This document shows, piece after piece, positions 1 to 10,570 of a stretch of DNA of 64,000 nt (position 1 is the first letter of the stretch; each line of letters opens with the position of its first letter). The translations under genes and the position numbers were made by a program. This DNA comes from Septoria linicola (taxonomy: Eukaryota; Ascomycota; Dothideomycetes; Mycosphaerellales; Mycosphaerellaceae): contig CP099429.1 in assembly GCA_024114885.1 (NCBI GenBank), positions 558,001 through 622,000 of the forward strand, read 5' to 3'. The notes beneath the pieces are model-generated. The model was given only the letters and a program-made list of their open reading frames with translations, did not search any database and had not been told where the DNA came from.

Positions 1-1322
1 AGCATGCCGCCAGTATGTTCCTCACATACGAAAAGGAAAGGAAGCCGGGAGCTAATTGCTTGAAGGTGTCGGATGGATCAAGCGTAGATATATCGCGGAT
101 CATTCGCTTCGACTATGCTGATCCAGTGTATGCCGCTATGGCCAAGGACGCATATGACCTCTGGGGCACAGCGCCGGAATACGAAGGAAGCTTCGATCAT
201 ACCCCCATCACTTTGGCTGCAGGTACGGTGAAAGGACGAGGTTACATCAATAAATCCGAAGAGGTCCTGAAAAGGCTCGGGCAACCTGTGAACAAATCGT
301 CGGGGGCTCAAGATGTGCGAGAACGGTTTCCTTCACTGAGTGGACCACTTGCAGGGCCTGACTTCTTTGGCTATTGTAACGAGCAAGCTGGCTGGGCCGA
401 TGCTGCCAAGGCAATTCAGGACTCATGGACCGTTGCGTTGCTGCTGGCATCTCCTTCGTCTGCGGCTCTCGAGGGACAGTGATCGAACTGATCAAGGGCT
501 CTGATGGCAAGGTCCAAGCCGTGCGGACCAAGTCCGGCCCGGCCATTGAGGGAGACCACTTCATCTTGGCATCTGGCGCGTGGACCTCCTCCATCGTGCC
601 TATGTATAACACAACCATGGCCACAGGGCAGGTCCTTGGCTTCCTTAGGCTTTCACAGGACGATATGAATCAGCTCAAAGACATGCCGACTTACATCAAT
701 TATGACTCCGGCTGGTTCTGCTTCCCGCCGCATACCGACACTGGATATTTGAAGATGGCGGTCCATGGCTACGGGTATACTTCAACAGGTGTAAGTAGAT
801 CTGCGAAGTATAGTGCGTCAGGAACTAACTTGACACAGCGGAATCAAGTCTCTACGCCTCCATTAGACGCGCGGAGTCGACGTGCGGATTTCGTGCCAGT
901 GGATGGAGCAGCAAGATTGCAAGCAGGACTAGCAGAGATCTTGCCTGAGCTTGCTACGCGACAATTCGAAAGGACTGCCGTCTGCTGGTACACTGACACA
1001 CCTACAGGCGATTTCATCATGGACCATCATCCTGATGCTGACGACTTGTTCCTCGCCAATGGAGGCAGCGGCCAGTAAGTTGGAAAATGTTGCTATTTTC
1101 TGATCACAGATCTGACAATATAATTGCAGCGGGTTCAAGTTCTTGCCTGTGCTTGGGCGCTACATAGCCGATGCCTTCGAAGGAAAGCTCCCAGAGGAAA
1201 TGAAGGACAAATGGCGCTTTCGACGTGAGCTTGCAGGCAAGTCAGATGCTTTCGAGGGCGACGGAAGCCGCGGAGGGCCTTTAAGAAGAGAGTTGACATC
1301 TGATGAGCGGGCGAGACTTTGA
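1..1322 (+). CDS. FAD-dependent amine/amino-acid oxidoreductase (DAO fold), 5'-partial, with a frame break
   Basis: This is the C-terminal two thirds of a DAO-family flavoenzyme (sarcosine, fructosyl-amino-acid or saccharopine oxidase-like), which oxidises a secondary amine or amino acid and passes electrons from FAD to oxygen. Family landmarks are DISRIIRFDYADPVY (about 75-140), the NEQAGWADA block (about 378-405), ILASGAWTS (FAD-site strand, about 565) and the C-terminal GGSGHGFKFLPVLG across the last intron. Introns 791-838 (48 nt, in frame, ACTAAC branch) and 1075-1129 are clear; stop at 1320-1322. The N-terminal GxGxxG lies outside the window. Around 418-427 the homologous reading moves from the frame of the first exon to another with no plausible intron, so this is a true indel, a decayed allele or an assembly error. 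The regulator at 1521 follows on the same strand and may be linked in function, which is inference. Confidence 0.72.
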
Positions 1323-1520
1323 TAGAAACGCGCATAATGATGTTGTTCGGGCGGGTCAGCATTCATCAAGATCAAGATGGGGTGTCCGTGCCGTCCCAGC
1401 CTTTTATCATATCCGCTCGACCTTTCCTCCTCAACTTCTTTCCTTACTCCTCTGTTCTTACCAGACACCACTTTGACTTCCTGGCGACCATGCTAGTCGA
1501 GCGGCACCTTAGATAAGACC

Positions 1521-3704
1521 ATGAACAGTGGTTCTGCCAGGGTCGTGAAGCGCACTAAGCACGCATGTGAGAACTGCCGGTATTGCCCACTTGGGGGCCA
1601 ATGGGTCTCCAAATTGTTCATCTGGCCTGGACACTTGCTCTATCAGACGCAAGAAAGCACGATGTCCTGGCGAAATACCACAGTGCTCTCTGTGCTCTCG
1701 TCTGAAGCAAGCGTGCGTTTATGCTGAACGGAGAGTGAGATCTCGTGCCCACTATCATGACCATGAGAATCCCAACCGCACTGTGAGTGCTACAGAAGCT
1801 ACCGCGCCTCGAGCCATAGTGACCGTTGTGGCCAGAGTGACATGCGCCCGAGCGCCGTTGAAACGCAGTCTAACGATCTTACAAGCACTGTAAGACAGGT
1901 GGTCTCGCCACTGCAAGGCACTGAAGCTCGACCACAATCGCAGACTTCTACCTGCGGGCTCGTGGTACCAGCCTCGAGATTTGAGATCGAGCTGCAACAG
2001 TACGATATTTTCTCGCACTCTGCTATCCTGGCAAAGCATCAAATGTCTGTTTTGCTCACACTTCGTCTAGATGTCTGCCGCAAGACCACCTAATCACCTC
2101 AGACGTGATTGCGCAAGCCAAAACGCTATACTTTGAGCACATTCAATACCAGCCCTACCCACTCTTGGTGCCAAGTCTTCACGATCGTTCAAATGACAGT
2201 ACTATGCTTCCATTGGCAATTGTCCTTCTTATGATAGCCTTAAGTACACGGCTATCTAACAAATACGACAAGAAGAGGCAACTCCAGTTGCAGGAAGAAG
2301 CAGGAAAGATGGCCTGGAGGCATATATCCCAGCACTACACCAACTTTGAGTCTGACGAGACATTTTTTGAGGGCCTGTGTCTGCTGGCGCAGGCAGACTT
2401 TGCAGGTACGACATGGGCCCGCCTCCACTGAGGAGCGTGCTGACCTTGACTCAGATGGCCGCATGGAAAGGGCACAAGCTCAGGTTGCTTATGCTCTCAG
2501 TGTGGTACAGAGTAGAGGTTGGCTGGTCAAAGATGCCCTTATCATACTCGACGGTACAGTAATACGTCAACAGAATGGCATCGTCTGGACACTCTTCATG
2601 CTGGATCGAGTGTTCAGCGGCCATACCAAAATCTGGCCAACTGTACCTGCATCATCGTTCCTCCTGCTTCTGCATCAAGCAGGACCAACATTGCCTGATA
2701 CAAGCCAACGCTTAGATTCATCTGCCAGACTCAGCATGGCAACAGTTTCCTTCGATGAGTCAGTAGGCATGCTGTCGATCACGGCGGTCAACATAGAACT
2801 GCTCTGCCTTTGGCAAGATGTCGTGCGGTTCATATTTCAAGATACACAGCCCACTAGTGTGCCTCTCTGGTCAGACGGGTCAAGTCGATCGAAGATAGTC
2901 ATCAGTCTTCTAGACCTCGAGCCAAGTAAGATTACAAAACTTTCGACTCGCAACTTACTGACTCCATCAGGAATGAAAGGCCACAGCTACACAATCACTG
3001 GATCCCCCAAGCAAGCGAACAAGAACCCCTCTCTCAGACCATACTTCCTCTCATGGCTGTTCCACCAAATCCTCCACTCGGCAATGTATTGCTGCTTGTA
3101 CGTGAACCCACCTCGCTAACCTCATTCCTCCGCTGACCTCTCTAGAAACCACCCCTTCCTCGTCCTCTCCAAGACCAGATACACTCGCGGCCGTCTACCA
3201 CTGACATTCTTACAAAAGTCATATCACGACTGTTTCATACACTCAAACTGGATCGTCAGGCACATTACAGAGATGGAGAAGGATCTGAGACTAGTTGACC
3301 CTTTCATCGCCCACCTAGTCGCTATCGCAGCTACAGTGCAACTTGAGCACACGCTGAGCAAAGACAAAAGCATCGCGTCTGCTGCACGGAGGAGATTTCA
3401 GAAGTGTCGGGAGTATCTGATAGATATGGCGAAAATCTGGCCTAACGTTTCAGGGACTGTGAGTCGTCCAGAGTGGAAGCTCGCTGCGATTACAGTTTAT
3501 CTTTTGAGAGGATGATGTTGACCAGGTATCCAGATCTCCCAATCAGACGACCTGGCATCCCGTCTCCAACACCGCGGAACCATCCGCATGACAGAGAAAG
3601 AGTACGATGGCGCTATGCCGCCGCATACGACTGAGAATCTTAGTTTGAGTGATCACGATTCGCAGATTATGTGGAAATTATTTGGTCATGAGAATTTTTT
3701 GTAG
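1521..3704 (+). CDS. Zn2Cys6 fungal transcription factor
   Basis: A nuclear sequence-specific regulator. The N-terminus holds a perfect binuclear zinc cluster at residues 16-43, spacing C-x2-C-x6-C-x6-C-x2-C-x6-C, with basic RRKKAR between the second and third Cys. It is complete only after removing the 67-nt first intron. The middle has the fungal-specific TF domain signature (GRMERAQAQVAYAL at about 2457-2500, then VWTLFMLDRVFSG at about 2581-2620). My model is join(1521..1579, 1647..1782, 1836..1999, 2071..2405, 2455..2925, 2971..3097, 3146..3458, 3534..3704), 591 aa, all phases consistent. The zinc cluster and middle domain are certain; the third intron (2000-2070) and the last intron (3459-3533) rest on phase and weaker homology. 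It lies 198 bp downstream of the oxidoreductase, the usual arrangement of a local pathway regulator, though its target is not shown. Confidence 0.85.
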
Positions 3705-4028
3705 GAAGCCTGCACATGAGTCGCCTTCGACAGAGGCTCCGTGCGCTCCTACACAAGAAGGTCTGAATACTACAATATCGGCTTCGGATGAGAATATGAT
3801 TATGGAGAAATTTGTCAGGTGATGAAATGTTTGCTGCCGCTGGAATTCAGCCTGGCGCGATCGATGACGAGTGGTTGTTGTTTTGTTTGGAGGGGCGTGG
3901 ATTGATTTCGATTGTTTGGAAGGTGGACGAGTGCAGTAGTAGTCGTATCGAGATCCATCTTGACAACACGAATGTTTCCACTACCCTGGAGAGTGGCATA
4001 TGGCCGCGCATTATTATTCACTCTCTCC
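3705..4028. other. Convergent intergenic spacer
   Basis: Tail-to-tail spacer between the zinc-cluster regulator (+) and the Ecd/SGT1 gene (-). Short open frames cross it but show no family motif, and their composition changes where they run over the antisense of the next gene. I see no RNA gene or repeat. Confidence 0.6.
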
Positions 4029-6200
4029 TCACGACTCCTCCTCCTCATCCTCATCCCTCGGCATCTGCACCCCCAACGCCCTCATCAAATTCCCCGCCGG
4101 CCCACTCATCCCCGCCTGTCCCTTGAAGGCTTCGAGCATATTCTTTGCCAAGCCGAGATCGATGTCGTTGAATTCTTCATCGTCGGAAGAGAGTTCTGCG
4201 CCGTCTTCGACTTCGGGTTGGTAGTCGAAGGGCCCGGTTTTGGCGAAGGCGGGAGGTGTGAGGCGGATTTGTTTGCTGTGGTCGGTGCGTGAGGGGGTGA
4301 TTTCTTCGTCGGCGGATTCTTCTTCCTCTTCGGTGTCCTTGGTGAAGCTGACAGATTTGCTCTTCTTCGAGGGGAGTGAGGTCGTGGGTGCAGACATGTT
4401 TGGTGGGCGAGCTGGGCCGAAGGTCGGTTTATCCTTTGAAGCTGGTGGTTCGTTGACATTGCCTTTGCCTTTTGACTTGACCTTTTTGTACGTTCCATTC
4501 TCGAGGTTCAGAGCGCCGTGGCCTTTCAATTCCTGCTCCATCAATTGGATCACTTTGCGCATTTCTTCGTCTTCGTCCATGTCACTCATGTCTCCTTCGT
4601 CTTCGAGTGCCAGTCTACGAGCTTCGTCGAGGAGGCCGGACTTTTCGAGGTGCCAGTCTGGCATGACTGTGGTGTCGTGTATTGCTCGTTCGAACTCCAT
4701 GTCTTCCAGTGCTTCGGGAGCGTTGAATTCTGTTTGCTTTTCTTCGGGCTCGTCTTCAACGTCTGGCTTGGCGAAGTCTTTGACTTTGGGCTCTTTCGAA
4801 GTTGGTTGCTCGGATTCCGGCTGATCATCATCTGCTTTCGAGAGCTCTGCTGTGCTATCATCATCCTCGTTTTCCTCGTCGTCATCATCATCGATGTCAT
4901 CGACACCGTTGGCACCAGCTTCATCGTCCTCCAGAAAGTCCTCGAATTGCGATACCATCTTGCGAAGATTGTCTTGAGCAGCTTGATCGCCAAATGCTCC
5001 TTTACCGCTAGCAGCTCCTGACTTCCCCTCAAGCTCCTTCTCAAAGTCATTATAGTCGATGTCTAGCCACTTCTCGTCATCCTGCTTCTGCGACCAGTCC
5101 TTAATCTCCGCATCTGTAGGCAGTTCCTCTTCTCCACCGTCGATATCCTCCAACAACAGCTTGATTTCCCGCACGGTCCTCTTGTCCTGATTCTGCTGAT
5201 CACCCACCAACATTTCGAAGCCGCAAGTCAGCTTCATACCAATCGCTACGTTTGGATCCTGCATCCGAGGTATGATGCCTGTCCAAGCAGGTGGCGGATC
5301 GAAGAGCTGGCTGCGTAGCTGGGCGAATCCAACCTTGGTGAACTTGACGCTGACAGTCACAAAGTCTTCGGGCGGGAAATTGAGCGTGTTCGTGTCTTTC
5401 GTGGCGAGAGGCTTCAAGCTCACCGGGTCTCGCAAATAGAAAGCCTCGATAGCTGGTGAGATGTAGGATGGATTACGGTGCAGTAGATATGCTAGTAGCC
5501 GCGGAATGGTTATCAGAGTGTGATGAAAGGACGAAGAAATGGCGGAAGGATACTGTCGAAGTCTGTGGAACGACTCTTTCTCGATATTTGGATCGACGAG
5601 CAGCTTTTCAGGTGTCCTTCGGATGAACGAGAGCGCCTCTTCTGAAGTCAAATTACGCGGTGGCGAGTCCTTGTCAAGAGGAATGATCTTGATCTGGCCA
5701 TCATTTATCCATACACGATTCTCCGAGACTTCTGGGTTGAGCCATTTCGGCAGAGAATTTGCCGCTTCGATCAAGAGAAACTCGCCATCGGTATCGTAGA
5801 CACGAAGCCAGACATCGGGAAAGTTCTTGCTAAGCTCGTGCAACAGATACACTATCAACCACTCGTCCGCGATCGAGTCGCCAAAGTCCGTTCGTCCTCG
5901 CAAGTGCGGTACGGTCTTTGCAACATCGGTACTGTCAGGCTTGGACAAGTCGATCTTCGGCTGCAGTGTCAGGTCAAACTCTTGTCTTTGCCAGATGTAG
6001 TCCTTGAGGAGCTTCTTTTTCGATTCGGTTGCCGCCTTCAATATTTCGTTCAGTCTTGTTCGCAGAGCGGCTGTAGAGTTCAGTCCGCCGTGGACCACAT
6101 GTATAACGTACTCTACACAGTCATCTGGCAAACGCTTAGGAAAGCCGTCAAAGCCTTCTCCGAACCATTTCAGGCCGTCGTCAGGGAGCTGGTCCTCCAT
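4029..6200 (-). CDS. SGT1/ecdysoneless (Ecd) family protein
   Basis: A 723-residue intronless protein of the SGT1/Ecd family. It is the transcription-associated SGT1 first described as a suppressor of yeast gcr2, unrelated to the HSP90 co-chaperone of the same name. Family members act in transcription and splicing and in cell-cycle control. The N-terminus reads MEDQLPDDG, then DDCVEYVIHVVH and a conserved block with DEWLIVYLLHELSKNFPDVWLRVYD. The C-terminal third is strongly acidic, with a D/E run and many Ser, typical of the family. I start at the ATG at 6198-6200 rather than the farther in-frame codons, because the upstream part has no family similarity and contains a possible 3' splice site just before the ATG. 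The gene is head-to-head with the CM1/PACT gene. Confidence 0.87.
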   Translation of the reverse strand: MEDQLPDDGLKWFGEGFDGFPKRLPDDCVEYVIHVVHGGLNSTAALRTRLNEILKAATESKKKLLKDYIWQRQEFDLTLQPKIDLSKPDSTDVAKTVPHLRGRTDFGDSIADEWLIVYLLHELSKNFPDVWLRVYDTDGEFLLIEAANSLPKWLNPEVSENRVWINDGQIKIIPLDKDSPPRNLTSEEALSFIRRTPEKLLVDPNIEKESFHRLRQYPSAISSSFHHTLITIPRLLAYLLHRNPSYISPAIEAFYLRDPVSLKPLATKDTNTLNFPPEDFVTVSVKFTKVGFAQLRSQLFDPPPAWTGIIPRMQDPNVAIGMKLTCGFEMLVGDQQNQDKRTVREIKLLLEDIDGGEEELPTDAEIKDWSQKQDDEKWLDIDYNDFEKELEGKSGAASGKGAFGDQAAQDNLRKMVSQFEDFLEDDEAGANGVDDIDDDDDEENEDDDSTAELSKADDDQPESEQPTSKEPKVKDFAKPDVEDEPEEKQTEFNAPEALEDMEFERAIHDTTVMPDWHLEKSGLLDEARRLALEDEGDMSDMDEDEEMRKVIQLMEQELKGHGALNLENGTYKKVKSKGKGNVNEPPASKDKPTFGPARPPNMSAPTTSLPSKKSKSVSFTKDTEEEEESADEEITPSRTDHSKQIRLTPPAFAKTGPFDYQPEVEDGAELSSDDEEFNDIDLGLAKNMLEAFKGQAGMSGPAGNLMRALGVQMPRDEDEEEES

Positions 6201-6508
6201 TACTACTGCCTGAGCAATGTAAGTACACACAGCAGTCGGATCTGACTTTGAAGTTGAACAAATGGAGAGATGTGTGAGATGCACTAGAGGCGAAAGTTGC
6301 CATCGGCTTGGCGTGAAGATTTGGCGTGAGGAAGGCGCCCCACTGAATAAGGTTTGAATGTTGACGTTCTGGTAAACAACACGTCCTCGAGCTCGACACG
6401 CGTAGGATTCCCCAGCAGCATTTACGCAGCATATTGCACTTTTGTGGCCGCACACTCGCAGCGCATGTCGCATACTAACAGAAGCAGCGCGTGATCGAGT
6501 TGCCCATC
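6201..6508. promoter_or_regulatory. Shared divergent promoter with one MCB-like site
   Basis: A 308-bp head-to-head interval between the Ecd/SGT1 gene (-) and the CM1/PACT spindle-pole gene (+), so both 5' regions must lie here. It contains ACGCGT at 6398-6403, the consensus of the MluI cell-cycle box bound by MBF in fungi. A role in G1/S timing of the spindle-pole gene is inference from one hexamer. Confidence 0.45.
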
Positions 6509-9500
6509 ATGGCACATCACTACATCAACACGCCGGGCACCGAACGCGGTAACGACACTTTCCTGAGCCCGAGCAAGAATGGCCTCGGCGACATGTCCTT
6601 CCACCAGCCATTCCAGTCACCGTCGAAAGATGCTGCGCAGGATATCCGCAACCGCATGCGAGGACTGCGCGGAGGTCCTGGGCCAGCAGCGACACGAACT
6701 CCGCGAGCACGATCTGCACTGGTCGACAAGCGCAATCCCACCGGCAAGCAGGAATTCACGCCGCTGCTGAAGAGTGCCAAGCGGAACCAGTTGATGCAGC
6801 AGAGCATCTTGGAGGAGAAGGAGAACACCATGACCATGACCGGCGACCTCAAGACACCTGCAGGATTGCGCGCCAGCTTTGGCAGCAGACCGACACCAGG
6901 ACTGCCCATCGAGGCCTCCATGCTAGACGATCTCACTGGTAGTTCTGGTGATCGCGAAGTCACGCCCGTGGCGCCTCAGCAGGTCAGCTCGTCTATGCTC
7001 GACTCCACGCCCATGCCACAGCTGCCAAGCAACAGGAATGGAGTGTTGGAGACGGGCAATGTACTGACCCTCCGCGACCAGGAAGCCAAGCTTGATCAAA
7101 TACAGAAAGACAACTTCGGGCTCAAGCTGAAGATTCACTACCTGGAAGATGCAATGCGCAGAAGTGGCAGTGAGTTCCAGCAGCAAACACTGAAAGAGAA
7201 TGTGGAGCTGCGCACGAACAAGGCACAACTGGAGGTGGACCTCAAGAAGCAGCGAAAACGATTACAGGATGCAGAATACCAGCTGGAGGAGTACAAGGTG
7301 TATTTGAAAGAATATCAAGAGAAGGTCAAGAAGCGACACACGAGCGAACGCGACCAGGAAGAGTATGAGCGCCTACAAAGAATGGCAGAAGAATCGCAGA
7401 AGATTGCGGATGAGCGGGAACAAGAGCTTGACAACATCCGCGAAAAGCTGGATCGAGCTGAGCAGCTGCAGAGTGACGAGAGCGAAGTGCAGCGCCTCAA
7501 GGACCAATTGATGGATGCCGAGCAGGAAGTACGGGATCGGGAACGTGAGCTGGACGAGAAAGACGCGAAGCTGGAAGAGCTGCAGGACAAGCTGCAAGCT
7601 GCCGAGCAAACGGAAGGTAACGCTGAGCAAGTTCAACAACTGCGAGACGACATTGGAGACCTTGAGGCCGACATACGCGATCGGGAAAGGCAGCTAGATG
7701 AGAAGGACGAGAAGCTGGAAGAGTTGCAACAACAGGTCAAGGCGCTGCAGCAGGACAACGCAAACGTCGACCACATGCAGCAAGACATTGATGAAATGGA
7801 GAACGAGCTGAAAGAGAAGGATGATGAAATCGAGCAGAAGAACGCACGGATCGCAGAACTGGAAGAGCGTGTGAACAGCTCATACGATCGGGAGAAGTCG
7901 ACCAAGAAGTTACGAGGCGATGTCGTTGATCTAGAGAACAGATTGCGACAGAAGGACCAGGCTTTGGACGAGTCAAAGGAGCAAATGCGAGCACTTGAGA
8001 AGCGGATTCAGACGGCAGATTCGACATCCACAGCGGAACTCCGGCAGAAAGACAACGATCTGCGCAACGCGCAACGAGAGTTGGCTGACAAGGATGGCGA
8101 GATCAGAGCACTGCGGGAACGATTGCAAACCGCTCGTGGTAGCTGGGACGCGGAAGCTGAGCAGACGGACGCGCGGTTGCAGGAGAAGGACCGTATCATC
8201 CAAGATAAGGAGAGTCAATTGCGGGACAAGTCCAGGATCATTGAAGAACGCAATGACGAGCTGGCCGACTTGGAGAAGCGCGTTCGTGCTGCAGAGACTG
8301 CTCGCGATGAGGCAAACCGGAAGCAGACTGGTCGACGCTCAGAGCTCGATAACCAAGTTAGCGAGCTGCAAGAGAAGATGCGAGCCGCTTCTGCTACCGC
8401 ACAGGCTAAGCTCGACGAGAAAGACGGCCTCATCCAGGCTCGAGAAGCTGAGATGAAGACCCTCCAGAGCCGCATAACGGCGCTGCAATCTGGAGACAGC
8501 GTCGAGTTGCGACGGAAGGGTGAGCAGATTTCCCGACTAGAAGCTGATCTCAGGGCAAAGGAGCGCGAGATCAAGGACCAGCAACAGCAGATCACGAGTA
8601 TGAAGGCACGACTTGGAGCTATGGAGACACCTTCGAAGAAGGACAGTCTTCTCAAGCAGCAAGCAGATCAGGTGCGATCACTCGAACAGGCTATGCAGAA
8701 GCTTGAGCAGGATAAAGAGGCCGAGTTGGACGAGCTAGATCAGCACTGCCAAACAATCGAGGACAAGAACAAGGACTTGCAACAACAGCTTTCGACTTTG
8801 CGCCAGCGTACAGAGGCAGCTGACCGTGATCAGAGTATGCTAGGCCGACAGGGGTCCGAGCTGAAGGGCAAAGATGATCAAATTCGTCGACTCGAGAATG
8901 AACTTGATCAGCTTCGCACCAAGCTTCAAGAAGCCATTGGACAACGACAGAAGGATGTTGGGCAGCTAGAAAGAGAACTTGAGACTGCCCGAGCGAGCAG
9001 CAAGGGTGGCGTCGAGGATGCCGAACGTCGCTTTGCAGCGATCAAGAAGGAGATGCAGGCAGGCTTCGACGAAGAGAAGGACGCACTCGATGCCGAGATC
9101 GAGCTCCTTGACAAGCATTTTGTTGAAGTAGAGGACGAGAAGGCGCGACTGAACGCACGAATTCAGGATCTGGAGAAGGAAGTAAGCCGTGCCCAGACCG
9201 CGAAGACACAAGGCACGCCAGCCCGAGAACGCAATGATCTTCGTGCACAAGTGCGTAGGATAGAAGCTGAGCGTAACACGCTCGAGACCACGGTGAAGAA
9301 GCTGCGCATCGATCTCCAAACTGCGGAGGCCACCAAGACGAATCTATCGCCGGTGCACGATCGTGAGAATTTGCGCCGTCAACTGGCAGAGGCCAACGAC
9401 AAGATTTCGCGCCTGGAACAGCAGGTCGAAACGCTTGAGACGGAGCTTCAATATGCTGAGCAGGAGAAGACTCTCGCTGAGGAACGTGGCGACCTTCATG

Positions 9501-10570
9501 ATTTGCTCAAGAAGTCCAAGATCGAAGCCGAGCAGTTGCAAATTGAGCTTACCAAGCGTGAGAAAGCCGACAAGAGCCAAAAGCGTCGCGAAACTGAGCT
9601 CCAGGCACAACTACAGGATGCACAGGCAGAGATTGATGAATTGCAAGTTCAGATAGCAGACCTCGAGAACCGCACACAAGCGCAGACAAGCAAAGAGCGG
9701 GAGCACAGAAACCAAGCAAAGGAGCTCAAACGCGCTAAGCAGGAACTTGAGGAACTTCAGCTGCAGCTCCAAGATCACAACGGATCATCGTCAGGACATG
9801 CTCGGCGCGAAGCGGAACTTCGTGCTCAACTTCGGGATGCTCAAGCTGATGTAGACCGTCTGCAGATGGACCTGCAAGAGCGCGACTCCCAGCTCCAGAG
9901 TGCCGCAAGCAAAGAACGACGACTTCGGGAGCGTCTGCAGCGCGCCCGAGCCGACGAGAGCGTCACACTCCAGGCTCAGCAGTTCCAGTCTGAGCTCGAA
10001 GACGCCGAGACCGAGATCCGAACCCTGCAATCACAACTCCAGGACCGCGCCGCCAAGCTCTCTTCCTCCATGAAGCGCGAGGAGGACCTCAAGCTGAAGC
10101 TCAAATCAGCCAAAGCGACCCTCAAACAAGCCCACTTCTCCACTGAGCAGAACTCCCAAGACGTTATCCGCACCCTCCCCACAGACACTCTCGCCCTCAC
10201 CAAACGCCACGAATCCGAACTCAAAGGCCTCGTCAAACAAATCCAATTCTTACGCTCTTCTCTCAGCAGAGAACGTCAATTCCGAAACGATCTCATCCAC
10301 ACGAAGAATTACTTCCTATTGCAAGTGCAAATGTACAATGCTTGTAATAAAGAGGATTTGAGGTTGTTGGAGGAAATTGGCGTCACGCCTGATGAGAGTT
10401 TTCGAGAGAAGAAGAGGAGTTTGAAGAGTGTGGGTACGATGGTTCTTGCGGGAGTGAGGATGAAGAGGGGTGCGGAGAAGTGGAGGGAGAGTCGGAAGGT
10501 GGAGGAGTTGCTTTTGAGGAAGTTGGAGGGGGTGAGGATGGGGAGAAAGAGTGTGGAGGGTGGGAAGTGA
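6509..10570 (+). CDS. CM1/PACT coiled-coil protein of the spindle pole body or MTOC (Pcp1/PcpA or Mto1/ApsB type)
   Basis: A 1353-residue structural protein that probably recruits gamma-tubulin complexes to microtubule-organising centres. After a basic, low-complexity head, residues about 190-225 form a CM1 (centrosomin N-terminal) motif: LRDQEAKLDQIQKDN followed by FGLKLKIHYLED, the gamma-TuRC-binding signature. From about 225 to 1230 the protein is almost continuous heptad coiled coil, rich in E, K, Q, R. The C-terminus has a PACT-like block (LTKRHESELKGLVKQI, then YFLLQVQMYNACN at about 10310), which anchors the pole in Pcp1 and pericentrin. No intron is needed. The ATG at 6509 is used; the frame is open a little upstream only from a GTG. 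Choosing between the Pcp1/PcpA and Mto1/ApsB orthologues needs a tree. Confidence 0.88.
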   Translation: MAHHYINTPGTERGNDTFLSPSKNGLGDMSFHQPFQSPSKDAAQDIRNRMRGLRGGPGPAATRTPRARSALVDKRNPTGKQEFTPLLKSAKRNQLMQQSILEEKENTMTMTGDLKTPAGLRASFGSRPTPGLPIEASMLDDLTGSSGDREVTPVAPQQVSSSMLDSTPMPQLPSNRNGVLETGNVLTLRDQEAKLDQIQKDNFGLKLKIHYLEDAMRRSGSEFQQQTLKENVELRTNKAQLEVDLKKQRKRLQDAEYQLEEYKVYLKEYQEKVKKRHTSERDQEEYERLQRMAEESQKIADEREQELDNIREKLDRAEQLQSDESEVQRLKDQLMDAEQEVRDRERELDEKDAKLEELQDKLQAAEQTEGNAEQVQQLRDDIGDLEADIRDRERQLDEKDEKLEELQQQVKALQQDNANVDHMQQDIDEMENELKEKDDEIEQKNARIAELEERVNSSYDREKSTKKLRGDVVDLENRLRQKDQALDESKEQMRALEKRIQTADSTSTAELRQKDNDLRNAQRELADKDGEIRALRERLQTARGSWDAEAEQTDARLQEKDRIIQDKESQLRDKSRIIEERNDELADLEKRVRAAETARDEANRKQTGRRSELDNQVSELQEKMRAASATAQAKLDEKDGLIQAREAEMKTLQSRITALQSGDSVELRRKGEQISRLEADLRAKEREIKDQQQQITSMKARLGAMETPSKKDSLLKQQADQVRSLEQAMQKLEQDKEAELDELDQHCQTIEDKNKDLQQQLSTLRQRTEAADRDQSMLGRQGSELKGKDDQIRRLENELDQLRTKLQEAIGQRQKDVGQLERELETARASSKGGVEDAERRFAAIKKEMQAGFDEEKDALDAEIELLDKHFVEVEDEKARLNARIQDLEKEVSRAQTAKTQGTPARERNDLRAQVRRIEAERNTLETTVKKLRIDLQTAEATKTNLSPVHDRENLRRQLAEANDKISRLEQQVETLETELQYAEQEKTLAEERGDLHDLLKKSKIEAEQLQIELTKREKADKSQKRRETELQAQLQDAQAEIDELQVQIADLENRTQAQTSKEREHRNQAKELKRAKQELEELQLQLQDHNGSSSGHARREAELRAQLRDAQADVDRLQMDLQERDSQLQSAASKERRLRERLQRARADESVTLQAQQFQSELEDAETEIRTLQSQLQDRAAKLSSSMKREEDLKLKLKSAKATLKQAHFSTEQNSQDVIRTLPTDTLALTKRHESELKGLVKQIQFLRSSLSRERQFRNDLIHTKNYFLLQVQMYNACNKEDLRLLEEIGVTPDESFREKKRSLKSVGTMVLAGVRMKRGAEKWRESRKVEELLLRKLEGVRMGRKSVEGGK

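Noticed and set aside
3812..4126. 104-codon plus-strand frame
   Set aside because: Overlaps the 3' end of the Ecd/SGT1 gene; Pro/Ser composition is the shadow of an acidic C-terminus.
4240..5021. Long plus-strand frames (up to 194 codons)
   Set aside because: Antisense of the acidic Ser/Asp/Glu-rich part of the Ecd/SGT1 protein, which gives Ser/Phe/Val-rich shadow frames.
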